A DNA stretch of 41,337 bases from Candidatus Sysuimicrobiota bacterium CSP1-3. GTDB taxonomy: Bacteria > Sysuimicrobiota > Sysuimicrobiia > Sysuimicrobiales > Humicultoraceae. Both the position numbers and the translations under genes were made by a program. Location: the NCBI GenBank assembly GCA_001443485.1, contig LDXQ01000016.1, positions 1 through 41,337 on the forward strand, in the 5' to 3' direction. Numbering within the stretch: position 1 is the first letter of the stretch; each line of letters starts with the position of its first letter. Below, piece after piece: positions 28,799 through 37,593 of this stretch. The notes under the pieces were generated by a model. That model had not been told where the DNA came from. It did no database searches and worked only from the letters and a program-made list of their open reading frames with translations.

Positions 28799-29370
28799 CC
28801 GACCCCCGCATCCGGGAGGCGGCCAGTGCCATCGAGTGCGTACTCCTGGTTAGCGGGGAGCCCGTGCGTCTCGATCAACTCGTGGAAGCCACGCAGGCTC
28901 CCCCTGAGGTCGTCATCGCCGCGACCGAACTGCTGCAGCAGGAGTACGCCGACCGCGGGCTGGAGATCCAGGCGGTGGCCGGCGGCTACCAACTCGGCAC
29001 GCGGCCGGCCTACGCCGAGGCGGTGCGCCGCTATCTGGGGGCCGCGGGGCGTGAACCGCTCTCGCAGGCGGCGCTGGAGACGCTGGCCATCGTCGCCTAC
29101 CGCCAGCCGATCACCCGGCCGGAGATCGAGGCCCTGCGCGGCGTACGCAGCGAGTACATCCTGGAACGGCTGGAGGAACGGCGGTTGATCAAGGCCGTCG
29201 GCCGAAAGCAGACGGTGGGGCGGCCGATCCTGTATGGTACGACCGACGCGTTTCTCCGGTACTTCGGGCTGCGCGATCTGAGCGACCTGCCGCCGATCGA
29301 AGCGTTCGGCCGCGGGGCGCCGAACGCCGCCGCGGCGGGCGCGCCGGCCTCGACCGACAGCAAGCCATGA
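28795..29370 (+). CDS. scpB: Segregation and condensation protein B
   Basis: LSQAALETLAIVAYRQPITRPEIEALRGVRSEYILERLEERRLIKAVGRKQTVGRPILYGTTDAFLRYFGL. Confidence 0.96.
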   Translation: MTDPRIREAASAIECVLLVSGEPVRLDQLVEATQAPPEVVIAATELLQQEYADRGLEIQAVAGGYQLGTRPAYAEAVRRYLGAAGREPLSQAALETLAIVAYRQPITRPEIEALRGVRSEYILERLEERRLIKAVGRKQTVGRPILYGTTDAFLRYFGLRDLSDLPPIEAFGRGAPNAAAAGAPASTDSKP

Positions 29371-30560
29371 CGTACCGGCGGACCGCGCTGGTCCTTGCGG
29401 CGATCGCTGTTGCCGTGGCGTTGGTGCCGCCGGTCGTCGACGCCCACGGCGCACCCGCTGGCAGTGCGCCTGTCCTCGGGGGAACGGCGGGCACGATCCC
29501 GCCGATCTTCGCCGCCTCCGCCATCTTGATGGACGCGCGCACCGGCGCGGTCCTCTACGCGCAGGCCGCGGACGCGCGCCGCCCTCCGGCGAGCACGACG
29601 AAGATCCTTACGGCGATCATCGTCCTCGAGTACCTGCGCCCGGACACGATGGTGCCGATCTCCAAGCGCGCGGCCGAGCAGCGGTCTGGCAGCGCCATCG
29701 GCCTGGAGGTCGGGGAGCGGTGGCGGGCGGACGATCTGTTGAACGCGCTGATCCTCGCATCGGCCAACGATGCGGCGGTGGCGCTGGCGGAGGCCGTCGC
29801 GGGGTCGGTGGAGCGCTTCGCCGATCTGATGAACCAGAAGGCCCGAGCGATCGGGGCCCGCGACAGCACCTTCGTCGTGCCCCACGGCCTCTACTACCCG
29901 CAGCACCTGACGACCGCCCGCGACCTCGCCCTGATCACGCGCTACGCCCTGCGCCATCCCGCCTTCGCGGCGCTCGTCCGGCAGCAGACCTTCACCTGGA
30001 TGCGGCACGGCCTCCCGCCGCGCGTCGTGGTGAACCGGAACAGACTGCTCTGGCGGTTGCCCGGCGCCGACGGCGTGAAGACCGGGTGGATTCCCGAGTC
30101 GGGGCAGTGTCTGGTGGCCTCGGCGACGCGCGGGGGATGGCAGTTGATCGCCGTGGCGCTGGACAGTCCCGACGTCTTCGCCGACGCGACGCGGCTGCTG
30201 GAGTACGGCTTCTCCCACTTCCGCCTCGTCCGCGTCGCCGCGCGGGAAGTGGTGCTGGCGCGCCGTCCCCTGCCGCGGGCGGACAAGCTGGTCTCCGCCG
30301 CAGTGCCGGAGGACGTCTACGTGGTCCTGCCGCGGGGCGCCGCGCTCCACTGGGAGGTGCGCCTGCCACCGGACCTCCTGCCGCCGATCCGGCGCGGCAT
30401 GCCCATCGGGGAACTGATGGTCTACGCCGACGGCCGCCTGGTGGCGCGCCAGCCGGTGGTCGCGGCGGAGGACGTGGAGGCCCGCTCGTTGTGGCGGCAC
30501 GTCCTCGCCTGGGTGCGCGGCCTGATCACGCGCTCGACCGCCGCCGGGCATGGCGGCTGA
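29367..30560 (+). CDS. D-alanyl-D-alanine carboxypeptidase, S11 family (DacF-like)
   Basis: PPASTTKILTAIIVLE (SxxK), SANDAAVALAEAVAGS, PGADGVKTGWIPESGQCLVASATRGG (KTG). Confidence 0.94.
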   Translation: MTYRRTALVLAAIAVAVALVPPVVDAHGAPAGSAPVLGGTAGTIPPIFAASAILMDARTGAVLYAQAADARRPPASTTKILTAIIVLEYLRPDTMVPISKRAAEQRSGSAIGLEVGERWRADDLLNALILASANDAAVALAEAVAGSVERFADLMNQKARAIGARDSTFVVPHGLYYPQHLTTARDLALITRYALRHPAFAALVRQQTFTWMRHGLPPRVVVNRNRLLWRLPGADGVKTGWIPESGQCLVASATRGGWQLIAVALDSPDVFADATRLLEYGFSHFRLVRVAAREVVLARRPLPRADKLVSAAVPEDVYVVLPRGAALHWEVRLPPDLLPPIRRGMPIGELMVYADGRLVARQPVVAAEDVEARSLWRHVLAWVRGLITRSTAAGHGG

Positions 30561-30719
30561 CGTCCCACTCCTCCGCACCCTGCCCGCGGATGCGATCATC
30601 CTGGATCTGGAAGACGGCGTGGCCGCGGCTACACGGGGAAGCAGGTGATCGCGGCCTATGAAGCGGCGCCCCGCGGTGTGATTATGGTAGAGGGGCGCAT
30701 GGTGGACGCGCCGGGGTAG
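30551..30719 (+). pseudogene. Internally deleted remnant of a CitE/HpcH-HpaI aldolase-like gene
   Basis: MAADVPLLRTLPADAIILDLEDGVAAATRG, then after a frame change KQVIAAYEAAPRGVIMVEGRMVDAPG*: CitE-like N- and C-terminal motifs directly joined. Confidence 0.6.
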
Positions 30720-30725
30720 GGAACC

Positions 30726-31133
30726 ATGGAGGTCAAGCGGCTTTACCGGTCGCGGGAGGACCGCTGGATCGCCGGTGTGGGCGGCGGCCTGGCCCGCTAC
30801 TTCGGCATGGACCCCACGCCGATCCGCCTCGGGTTCATCCTGCTGAGCCTCTGGAGCGGCGTCGGCGTCCTGATCTACCTGATCATGGTGCTGGTCGTCC
30901 CGGAGGAGCCGTCCACGCAGGTGGTGACCGACCCGGTCCTGCCGCAGGAGCACGGCCTGGAAGATCCGGAAGCCCGGCGGATGCGCATGCTCGGCGTGAT
31001 CCTGCTGCTGAGCGGCGTCTACCTGCTGATCCGCAACGTCGACCTGTTCTCCCAGACCGGCGAACGCATCGTCGCCCTGCTGCTCATCGTCGGCGGCTTC
31101 ATCATCCTGCTGTTGCGCCCCGGTCGGATCTAG
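30726..31133 (+). CDS. PspC domain-containing protein
   Basis: KRLYRSREDRWIAGVGGGLARYFGMDPTPIRLGFILLSLWSGVGVLIYLIMVLVVPEEP. Confidence 0.95.
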   Translation: MEVKRLYRSREDRWIAGVGGGLARYFGMDPTPIRLGFILLSLWSGVGVLIYLIMVLVVPEEPSTQVVTDPVLPQEHGLEDPEARRMRMLGVILLLSGVYLLIRNVDLFSQTGERIVALLLIVGGFIILLLRPGRI

Positions 31134-31179
31134 CCGCCCACGCCGTCGCATTGGCGTCCCAGGGGAAGGGGCGGCGGGA

Positions 31180-31515
31180 TCATGCGATCCACGCCCCCAG
31201 TTCGGCCTCGGCGTCCGGGCGCAGCAGGACGATCCGCCCCCCGTGCTCGACCGCGCCCAGCACCAGCACCTCGCTCTCAAAATCGGCGATGCGCCGCGGC
31301 GGGAAGTTCGTCACCGCGACGACCTGCCGGCCGAGTAGCTCTTCCCTGGTGTAGAAGGGGCGGACGGCGGCGGCGGAGCGGCGCGTCCCGTAGGGGCCGA
31401 AATCGATGAGGAGCCGATAGGACGGTTTACGCGCCTTGGGGAAGTCCTCCACCTGCACGATGCGCCCGACGCGCATCTCCACGCGTTCGAAGTCTGCAAC
31501 GGTGATTCGGTTCAT
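31180..31515 (-). CDS. csaA: tRNA-binding-domain protein, CsaA-like
   Basis: VADFERVEMRVGRIVQVEDFPKARKPSYRLLIDFG...LLGRQVVAVTNFPPRRIADFESEVLVLGA; ATG at 31515. Confidence 0.92.
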   Translation of the reverse strand: MNRITVADFERVEMRVGRIVQVEDFPKARKPSYRLLIDFGPYGTRRSAAAVRPFYTREELLGRQVVAVTNFPPRRIADFESEVLVLGAVEHGGRIVLLRPDAEAELGAWIA

Positions 31516-31537
31516 GCCTGGGCGTATACTTCGGCTG

Positions 31538-32455
31538 ATGATGAACTCCTGCTCGCGCCCGGCGGGGCGGCTGCGCGTGGGTCTCGTCGCCCTCGTGTGC
31601 GCCCTCGCGTTCCCCGTTCCCCACGGGGCGCGGGCGGCGGCCGCATTCCCCCTCACCGTGCGCGATGCGCTGGGGCGCCAAGTCACCATCCCGAGTCCGC
31701 CGCGGCGGATTACCTCAGTGGCTCCCAGCGTCACCGAGATCCTCTTCGCGCTGGGACTGGGGGACAACATCGTCGGTATCAGCGACGCGGATGACTATCC
31801 CGCCGCGGGCCTGCGGGGCAAGACCCGGGTGGGCGGCGTGATCCTGAACGTGGAGCGGATCCTGGCGCTGCGGCCCGACCTCGTCATCGGCGTGGCCGGT
31901 CTGCAGCAGGGGCAGCTGGAACGGCTGATCCGGCTGGGGCTCCCGGTGCTGGCCGTAGAGGCACGCAGCCTGGAGGAGACCTTTGCGCAGATCAGTCTCC
32001 TCGGGCGCGTTACCGGGCGCGGCGCCGCGGCGGGCCGGCTGCTCGGCGGCCTGCGCGCGCGGGTGGCGGCTGTGGAGCGCCGGGTGCGCGGGCGCGCCCC
32101 ACCCCGCGTGTACGTGGAAATTTGGGGTGAGCCGCTGCAGACGGCCGGTGCCGGGACGTTCATTGATGACCTGGTGCGGCGCGCCGGTGGGCGCAATCTG
32201 ATGGCCGACCTCCACGGCTGGCCGCAGGTGGCGCCCGAGGCCGTCGTGCGCCGCGATCCGGAAGTCATCTTGCTGACCTACGCGGGACGGCAGCGCGTGG
32301 CCGCTCGCGTAGGGTGGGCCGGCGTCGCGGCCGTGCGCCGCAGCCGCATCTATGAACTGGACCCGGATCTCGTCTCGCGCCCCGGACCGCGGCTGGTGGA
32401 CGGGCTGGAGCGCATCGCCCGCCTGCTGCACCGCGAGGCATTCTCACTGCCGTGA
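31538..32455 (+). CDS. BtuF/FecB-type ABC transporter substrate-binding protein
   Basis: Signal peptide; RRITSVAPSVTEILFALGLGDNIVGISDADDYP; LVDGLERIARLLH C-terminus. Confidence 0.92.
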   Translation: MMNSCSRPAGRLRVGLVALVCALAFPVPHGARAAAAFPLTVRDALGRQVTIPSPPRRITSVAPSVTEILFALGLGDNIVGISDADDYPAAGLRGKTRVGGVILNVERILALRPDLVIGVAGLQQGQLERLIRLGLPVLAVEARSLEETFAQISLLGRVTGRGAAAGRLLGGLRARVAAVERRVRGRAPPRVYVEIWGEPLQTAGAGTFIDDLVRRAGGRNLMADLHGWPQVAPEAVVRRDPEVILLTYAGRQRVAARVGWAGVAAVRRSRIYELDPDLVSRPGPRLVDGLERIARLLHREAFSLP

Positions 32456-33969
32456 GTCGAGTCGCCGCAGCCGCCATCAATCTCGCCGGCGTCACGGTGC
32501 GGTTTGCCGCCGCCCCGGCGCTGGACAGCGTGACGCTACGCATTGCGCCGGGGGAGTTCGTGGGCGTGATCGGGCCAAACGGCGCCGGGAAGACGACGCT
32601 GCTGCGGGCGATCGCGGGGACCCTGCCGCCCACGGCGGGGGCCGTCACGGTGGACGGGCGAGAAGCGGCGACACTGGCTCCGCGGGAGCGGGCGCGTCTG
32701 GTCGCCGCGGTGCCGCAGGTGGAGGGACCGCCCGCCGGATTCACCGTGGAAGAAGTGGTCTTGATGGGCCGCACACCGTACCTGCGGCGCCTGGGACCGA
32801 TCGGCGAGACCGACCGGCAGCGCGCCGCGGAGGCGATCCGCCGCACGCGCGTCGACCACCTGCGGGACCGGTTCGCGGAGACGCTCAGCGGCGGTGAGCG
32901 GCAGCGTGTGCTCATCGCCCGGGCGCTGGCCCAAGACGCGCGCATCCTGCTGCTGGACGAGCCCACCGCGCACCTGGACATCGCGGTGCAGCTGGAGATC
33001 ATGGATCTGCTGCTGGAGCTGCTCCCGGGCGGACTCACGCTGGTGGCGGCGCTGCACGACCTCAACCTGGCGGCGATGTACTGCCGCACCCTCGTGCTGC
33101 TGGAGCGGGGGCGGATCGCGGCGCTGGGCGCGCCGGAGGAGGTACTCACTCCCGAGGCGCTGCGGCGGGTCTACGGTGCGACGGTCCTGGTGCGGCCGCA
33201 TCCGCTGACGGGGCGGCCGCACGTGACGGTGATGGGGAGGAAGGCCGCGCCGGCTGAGGGAATTCCCAGGGCAACCATGCCGGATGCGGTCAAGCGCCGG
33301 CTCATTGTCGCCATCGACGGGCCGATGGGGTCGGGCAAGTCCACCGTCGCCCGAGGTGTGGCTCGGGCGCTGGGCTTCCGTTACATCAATACCGGCTGGA
33401 TGTACCGGGCCGTGGCCCGGGAGGCGCTCCGCCGCGGTGTCCCGCTGGACGATGCCGCCGTGCTGGCCGAGATCGCGCGCACCCTGGGATTTGAATTCCG
33501 CGAGACGCCGCAAGGGGCGCGCCTTTTCGCGGCGAGCGAGGACGTGACCGAAGCAGTGGCGGCGCCGGAGGTGAGCGAGGCCGCCTCCCGTGTCAGCACC
33601 CACCCGCCGGTGCGGGAGGCGCTGGTGGCGCTGCAGCGGCAGATCGGAGCCTCAGGCGGCGTAGTGATGGAAGGGCGGGACATCGGCACGGTGGTCTTTC
33701 CCGACGCCGAGGTGAAGGTCTTCCTGAACGCGACCCCCGAGGAGCGCGCCCGCCGCCGCTATAACGAACTGCGGCAGAAGGGGGCGGAGGTGTCCTTCGA
33801 GGAACTCCGTGCGGCGGAGCAGGAGCGGGACCGGCGGGACCGCGAGCGGACGCACTCGCCGCTGCGTGTCGCGGCGGATGCGGTGGTCGTCGACACGACG
33901 GGGAAGACCGCGGATCAGGTGGTGGAGGAGGTCCTGGCGCTGTGCCGGGGGCGGGCCGATGTGGTATAG
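32452..33969 (+). CDS. Fusion protein: BtuD/FecE-type ABC ATPase (N-term) plus cytidylate kinase Cmk (C-term)
   Basis: Single 505-aa ORF: GPNGAGKTTLLRAIAGTLPP...LSGGERQRVLIARALAQDARILLLDEPTAHLDI, then IVAIDGPMGSGKSTVARGVARALGFRYINTGWMYRAVA...VVMEGRDIGTVVFPDAEVKVFLNATPEERARRRY. Confidence 0.9.
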   Translation: MSRVAAAAINLAGVTVRFAAAPALDSVTLRIAPGEFVGVIGPNGAGKTTLLRAIAGTLPPTAGAVTVDGREAATLAPRERARLVAAVPQVEGPPAGFTVEEVVLMGRTPYLRRLGPIGETDRQRAAEAIRRTRVDHLRDRFAETLSGGERQRVLIARALAQDARILLLDEPTAHLDIAVQLEIMDLLLELLPGGLTLVAALHDLNLAAMYCRTLVLLERGRIAALGAPEEVLTPEALRRVYGATVLVRPHPLTGRPHVTVMGRKAAPAEGIPRATMPDAVKRRLIVAIDGPMGSGKSTVARGVARALGFRYINTGWMYRAVAREALRRGVPLDDAAVLAEIARTLGFEFRETPQGARLFAASEDVTEAVAAPEVSEAASRVSTHPPVREALVALQRQIGASGGVVMEGRDIGTVVFPDAEVKVFLNATPEERARRRYNELRQKGAEVSFEELRAAEQERDRRDRERTHSPLRVAADAVVVDTTGKTADQVVEEVLALCRGRADVV

Positions 33970-34627
33970 GCTGAACGTCGCCGTCTTCGCCTGGTACTTC
34001 CGCCGGGCGTTCGGCTTCCGCATCGAGGGGCGGGAGCATGAGCCGCGGCCCCCGTACATCATCGTCGCCAATCACGCCAGCGCGGTGGACCCCCCGCTCG
34101 TGACCCGCGCCGTGCGGGCCCGGATCGCGTTCGCCGCCAAGGTCGAACTGGCACACCATCCGCTGGTCAAACTGTGGCTCCGCTCGGTGGGGAGTTTCTT
34201 CGTGCGGCGCGGCCAGGTGGACCGCAAAGCGATCCGGGCCGGCCTGGAGGTGCTGCGCCGGCGCCTCGCGCTGGGGATCTTCGCCGAAGGGACGCGCAGC
34301 CTGGACGGCCGGCTGCAGCCCTTTGAAGATGGGGCCGCCTACTGGGCGCTAAAGGTGGGGGTGCCGGTCCTGCCGATCGCCATCGTCGGTAGCCACCGCA
34401 CGATGCCGGTGGGCGCGAAGAAGATCCAGCGGCACCCGGTCCTGGTCCGGATCGGCCCGCCGGTTGCGGTGCCGCGCGTGGAGGGGAGGCTGACCGGCGA
34501 GGTCATCCGTTCCTGGAGTCGCCGCTTTGAACAGGCGGTGGCTGAGCTGCTGCCTCCGGAGCAGCGGCCCCTGTCCGAAGCGGCACCCGCCGCGGTTCCC
34601 TACGACCAGCGCTCCCGCCCGCGATAG
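33959..34627 (+). CDS. plsC: 1-acyl-sn-glycerol-3-phosphate acyltransferase
   Basis: IIVANHASAVDPPL (NHxxxxD), GIFAEGTRSLDGRLQPFEDGAAYWALKVGVPVLPIAIVGS; ATG overlapping the cmk end. Confidence 0.93.
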   Translation: MWYRLNVAVFAWYFRRAFGFRIEGREHEPRPPYIIVANHASAVDPPLVTRAVRARIAFAAKVELAHHPLVKLWLRSVGSFFVRRGQVDRKAIRAGLEVLRRRLALGIFAEGTRSLDGRLQPFEDGAAYWALKVGVPVLPIAIVGSHRTMPVGAKKIQRHPVLVRIGPPVAVPRVEGRLTGEVIRSWSRRFEQAVAELLPPEQRPLSEAAPAAVPYDQRSRPR

Positions 34628-35244
34628 TAGACGACCGGCGCGTCAGGGTGCCGCTTGCGGAAGGCGACATAGCGCTTCCGCAGTTGCCGGTAGCGGCGGT
34701 TCGACGAGCGTAGCGGGTTGTGCAGGTACGTGATCAGGAACTGCTCCAGCCACCACATGTTCCGCCGGTTGAACCGCCAGTCGTAAGTCAGCTCCCGTAG
34801 ATCCACGAGCGCATAGCCGGTGAGCCGTCCGGTGAAGTCCACGTAGGGATCGTAGTAGCTCCAGACGAGGTCGCGGATGGTGCGGAAGACGGGTTTCCTG
34901 CCGTGCAGCCCGGCGTCCCGCGACCGCGCCACCGCCCCCCAGCGCCCGCGGTGTTTGAAGACGAAGAGGACGTGGTCCAGGTCGTCCTGCGACTCCAGGC
35001 TGACCACGAGCGGCGGATAACCGTGCTGCTCCAGGACGACGGCCGCCACCAGCGCCGCCTCCATGCAGTGCGTCTCGCCCTCGCGGACCACCTGGCGGAA
35101 GGAGCGGAGCGTCGTGCCCACGCGGTGGTGGTCATAGCGCAGGGCGTTGAGAAACCGCTGCGCCTGCCGCGGCGTCCGGTGCGCGCGGATGACGGCAAGC
35201 TCTTTACGCGTGAAGGCGCGGCGGGGCGGGGGTTTGTGGATCAC
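34600..35244 (-). CDS. Transglutaminase-like domain protein of unknown function
   Basis: GETHCMEAALVAAVVLEQHGYPPLVVSLESQDDLDHVLFVFKHRGRWGAVARSRDAGLHG: candidate Cys/His/Asp arrangement. Confidence 0.7.
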   Translation of the reverse strand: MIHKPPPRRAFTRKELAVIRAHRTPRQAQRFLNALRYDHHRVGTTLRSFRQVVREGETHCMEAALVAAVVLEQHGYPPLVVSLESQDDLDHVLFVFKHRGRWGAVARSRDAGLHGRKPVFRTIRDLVWSYYDPYVDFTGRLTGYALVDLRELTYDWRFNRRNMWWLEQFLITYLHNPLRSSNRRYRQLRKRYVAFRKRHPDAPVVYYRGRERWS

Positions 35245-35274
35245 CGGTTCTTGTCGTAGTCCGGCGGCTGGATC

Positions 35275-36195
35275 TCAGCCCGTGCCGCCCGGCGGCGCCA
35301 GAACCTCCAGAGCCAGCGGCACCACGGTGAACGTCGCCGGGACGCGGCCGATGAGTTCGCCGTCCGCCTGCACCGTGAGGGGGGTCTCACTGGTCACGGT
35401 GACGGTGGCGGCGCTCTCCACATCGACCTTCGGATGATTCACGTGCTGGCCGCTGAACGTCTTCGGGAGGAGCCGCAGCACTTCGAGTTTCGTCACATTG
35501 CCGATAGGGATGACCTCGAAGAGCCCGTCGTCGGGCGAGGCGCCGGGGCAGAGGCGCATGCCGCCCGCGGCGCGGAAAGTGTTGCCCACGCCGAGCATGA
35601 AGAGGCGCTGCCGGCGCACGGTGCCGTTCATGCGGATTTCCATGTCCACGGGATTGTAGACGACGAGCATTTTCAGGATGCCGGCCAGGTAGATCACCGG
35701 TCCGGGCATCCGCTTCTTCAGCGCTGGGGGCAGGCGATCGGACCAGTCGTTGACCTGCTGCGCCACCTCGCCGCCGAACCCCACCGTGGCGATTGTGACG
35801 AAGTAGCGGCCGTGGACCAGGCCCACGTCGACGCGACGGCGCGCCCCGGTCAGGATGGTTTCCACGGCGCCCATCGGGTCGCTGGGGATCCCGATGGCGG
35901 CGGCGAAATCGCTGCCGGTGCCCGCGGGGATGACCGCCAGAGCGGTGCGGTTCTGGCCACCCTGCAACAGGCCGTTCACCGCCCAGTGGACGGTGCCGTC
36001 TCCGCCCACCGTCAGGATCACGTCGGAACCATCGCGCACGCCCGCGGCCGCCAGGTCTACTTCGTGCCCCCGCCGTTCCGCAGTGGCGTCGGTGATCTGC
36101 CAGCCGGCCGCGACCAGGCGGGCGCGGGCCGCGGGCCAGACCTTCAGCGAGCGGCCGCCCCCGGCGGTGGGGTTGATGATGGCCAGGGCCCGCAC
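35275..36195 (-). CDS. YegS/BmrU/DgkB-like diacylglycerol or lipid kinase
   Basis: IINPTAGGGRS, VILTVGGDGTVHWAVNGL, AVIPAGTGSDFAAAIGIP, DDGLFEVIPIGNVTKLEVLRLLP. Confidence 0.94.
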   Translation of the reverse strand: MRALAIINPTAGGGRSLKVWPAARARLVAAGWQITDATAERRGHEVDLAAAGVRDGSDVILTVGGDGTVHWAVNGLLQGGQNRTALAVIPAGTGSDFAAAIGIPSDPMGAVETILTGARRRVDVGLVHGRYFVTIATVGFGGEVAQQVNDWSDRLPPALKKRMPGPVIYLAGILKMLVVYNPVDMEIRMNGTVRRQRLFMLGVGNTFRAAGGMRLCPGASPDDGLFEVIPIGNVTKLEVLRLLPKTFSGQHVNHPKVDVESAATVTVTSETPLTVQADGELIGRVPATFTVVPLALEVLAPPGGTG

Positions 36196-36201
36196 GGCGC
36201 G

Positions 36202-37593
36202 TTACGCCCTTCCGCTCTGTTTGAGGTGGGCCGTGGCGAAGTTTTCGCTGCCGGCGCTGGCCATCGCCGCGGAGGTCGAGAGGTCCAGGCACAGGGTGGC
36301 GGCGGCGACGATCTGCGCCAGCCGGTAGGCACTGCCCGGCCCGGTGCAGCGCATCAGGGAGAGGTAGGCCCGCGCGTACGGCAGGACCGTGCCGCCGCCG
36401 ACCGTGCCGACCTCCAGACTGGAGAGTCGGATCGACAGGTGGACGCCATCGGCCACGGGCTCGAGGACCTCGTGCGCCATGCTGCTGGTGCCCACCATGC
36501 CCAGGTCCTGGCCGGTGGCCGCGAAGATGGCGGCGATCGCGGACGCGGGCGTGGCGGCCACAGACTGCATGTCGCTGGCAATACTGCCGTGCATCCCGGC
36601 GTGTTCCAGCGCGATCATGTCTGCGGCCGTCGTGCGCAGGACCCGGCGGAGAGTCTCCCCGCTGATGGTCGCTTCCGCCAGCACGGTCTTGCCGTGGCCG
36701 CCCTCGATGTAGTAGAGCGCACTCGCCTTTTTGTCCCCGCCCATGTTCGCCTCCAGGAAGAGGCGGACGGGGTGGATGCCGGTCTCCGCGGGGAAGCGCT
36801 TCAGGATGAACGCGTGATTCAGGGCGTGGGAGTTGCGGGTGATCATGTTCAGCCCGGCCGCGTCACCGGTGGTGTAACGGTAGAGGATGTGGCAGGCTGA
36901 GCCGACGACGTGCGTGTCCACCTCCCAGAGCTGGGCGTGCCGGCTCAGGCGGGCGACGCCGCCGACCTGTTGCTCGAAGAGCGGGTTCCGCGGATCGCGC
37001 AGCCAGGCGCGCATCGCCGGGGCGTTGGCGGCCACCCAGCGGGAAAAGGTCACCGCGTCCTCGGTCGTGCGGAAGACGAAGCAGGAGTCCCGCGTCATCC
37101 GGTCGTGCAAGACAAACGTGCGCACGCCGCCCGCGGCGAAGACTGCGGTGATCCCTCGCAGCATCGAGGCGGAGAGGCCGCCCTCGGTGTGGGCCAGGGG
37201 CACGTACACGTCCTCGGTGTCGCGGCTGTCCTCGATCAACTGGCCGGTCTCGGCGTGCACGCGGTACCGGCCGAGGTTCACCCGCAGCGGGCCGACGATA
37301 CCCACCGGCAGGACCATGTGCGCGGTGAGGGCTTCCTGCGTCCGGGCGAATTCCTCTGCGGCCAACGGCCACTGCCAGATGAAGTCGTGGGTCGGGTCCC
37401 AATACGGCTGCGCCCGCAGCGCGGCCTGGCGCTCGGCGATCTGCTCGGGGGTGTTCTTCCGCGGCCAGAGGTAGCGCCGTTCGGAGCCCGGCGGCCCGGC
37501 CGCTCCAGCCGGCGCCTTCGGCGTGGCGACGATCTTCGGTTTCCGACTCACGCGAGCGCGGGGCGCGGATGACAGATCATGGTCAGGAGGCAC
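36202..37593 (-). CDS. Hydroxymethylglutaryl-CoA reductase (class I-like)
   Basis: MVLPVGIVGPLRVN, HTEGGLSASMLRG, GDAAGLNMI, NMGGDKKASALYYIEGGHGKTVLAEATI, AATGQDLGMVGTSS, VGTVGGGTVLP. Confidence 0.9.
   Translation of the reverse strand: MPPDHDLSSAPRARVSRKPKIVATPKAPAGAAGPPGSERRYLWPRKNTPEQIAERQAALRAQPYWDPTHDFIWQWPLAAEEFARTQEALTAHMVLPVGIVGPLRVNLGRYRVHAETGQLIEDSRDTEDVYVPLAHTEGGLSASMLRGITAVFAAGGVRTFVLHDRMTRDSCFVFRTTEDAVTFSRWVAANAPAMRAWLRDPRNPLFEQQVGGVARLSRHAQLWEVDTHVVGSACHILYRYTTGDAAGLNMITRNSHALNHAFILKRFPAETGIHPVRLFLEANMGGDKKASALYYIEGGHGKTVLAEATISGETLRRVLRTTAADMIALEHAGMHGSIASDMQSVAATPASAIAAIFAATGQDLGMVGTSSMAHEVLEPVADGVHLSIRLSSLEVGTVGGGTVLPYARAYLSLMRCTGPGSAYRLAQIVAAATLCLDLSTSAAMASAGSENFATAHLKQSGRA

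Noticed and set aside
29097-31280. 727-aa minus-strand ORF across scpB, the carboxypeptidase and pspC
   Set aside because: Shadow ORF; three well-recognised genes lie on the plus strand over the same DNA.
31515-31538. Only 22 bp between divergent csaA and btuF-like start codons
   Set aside because: Short divergent gap is notable, but promoters may lie inside coding sequence or the btuF start may be further downstream; no clear operator seen.
35434-36900. 488-aa plus-strand ORF opposite the lipid kinase and HMGR
   Set aside because: Shadow ORF with no recognisable motifs; minus-strand genes are clear.
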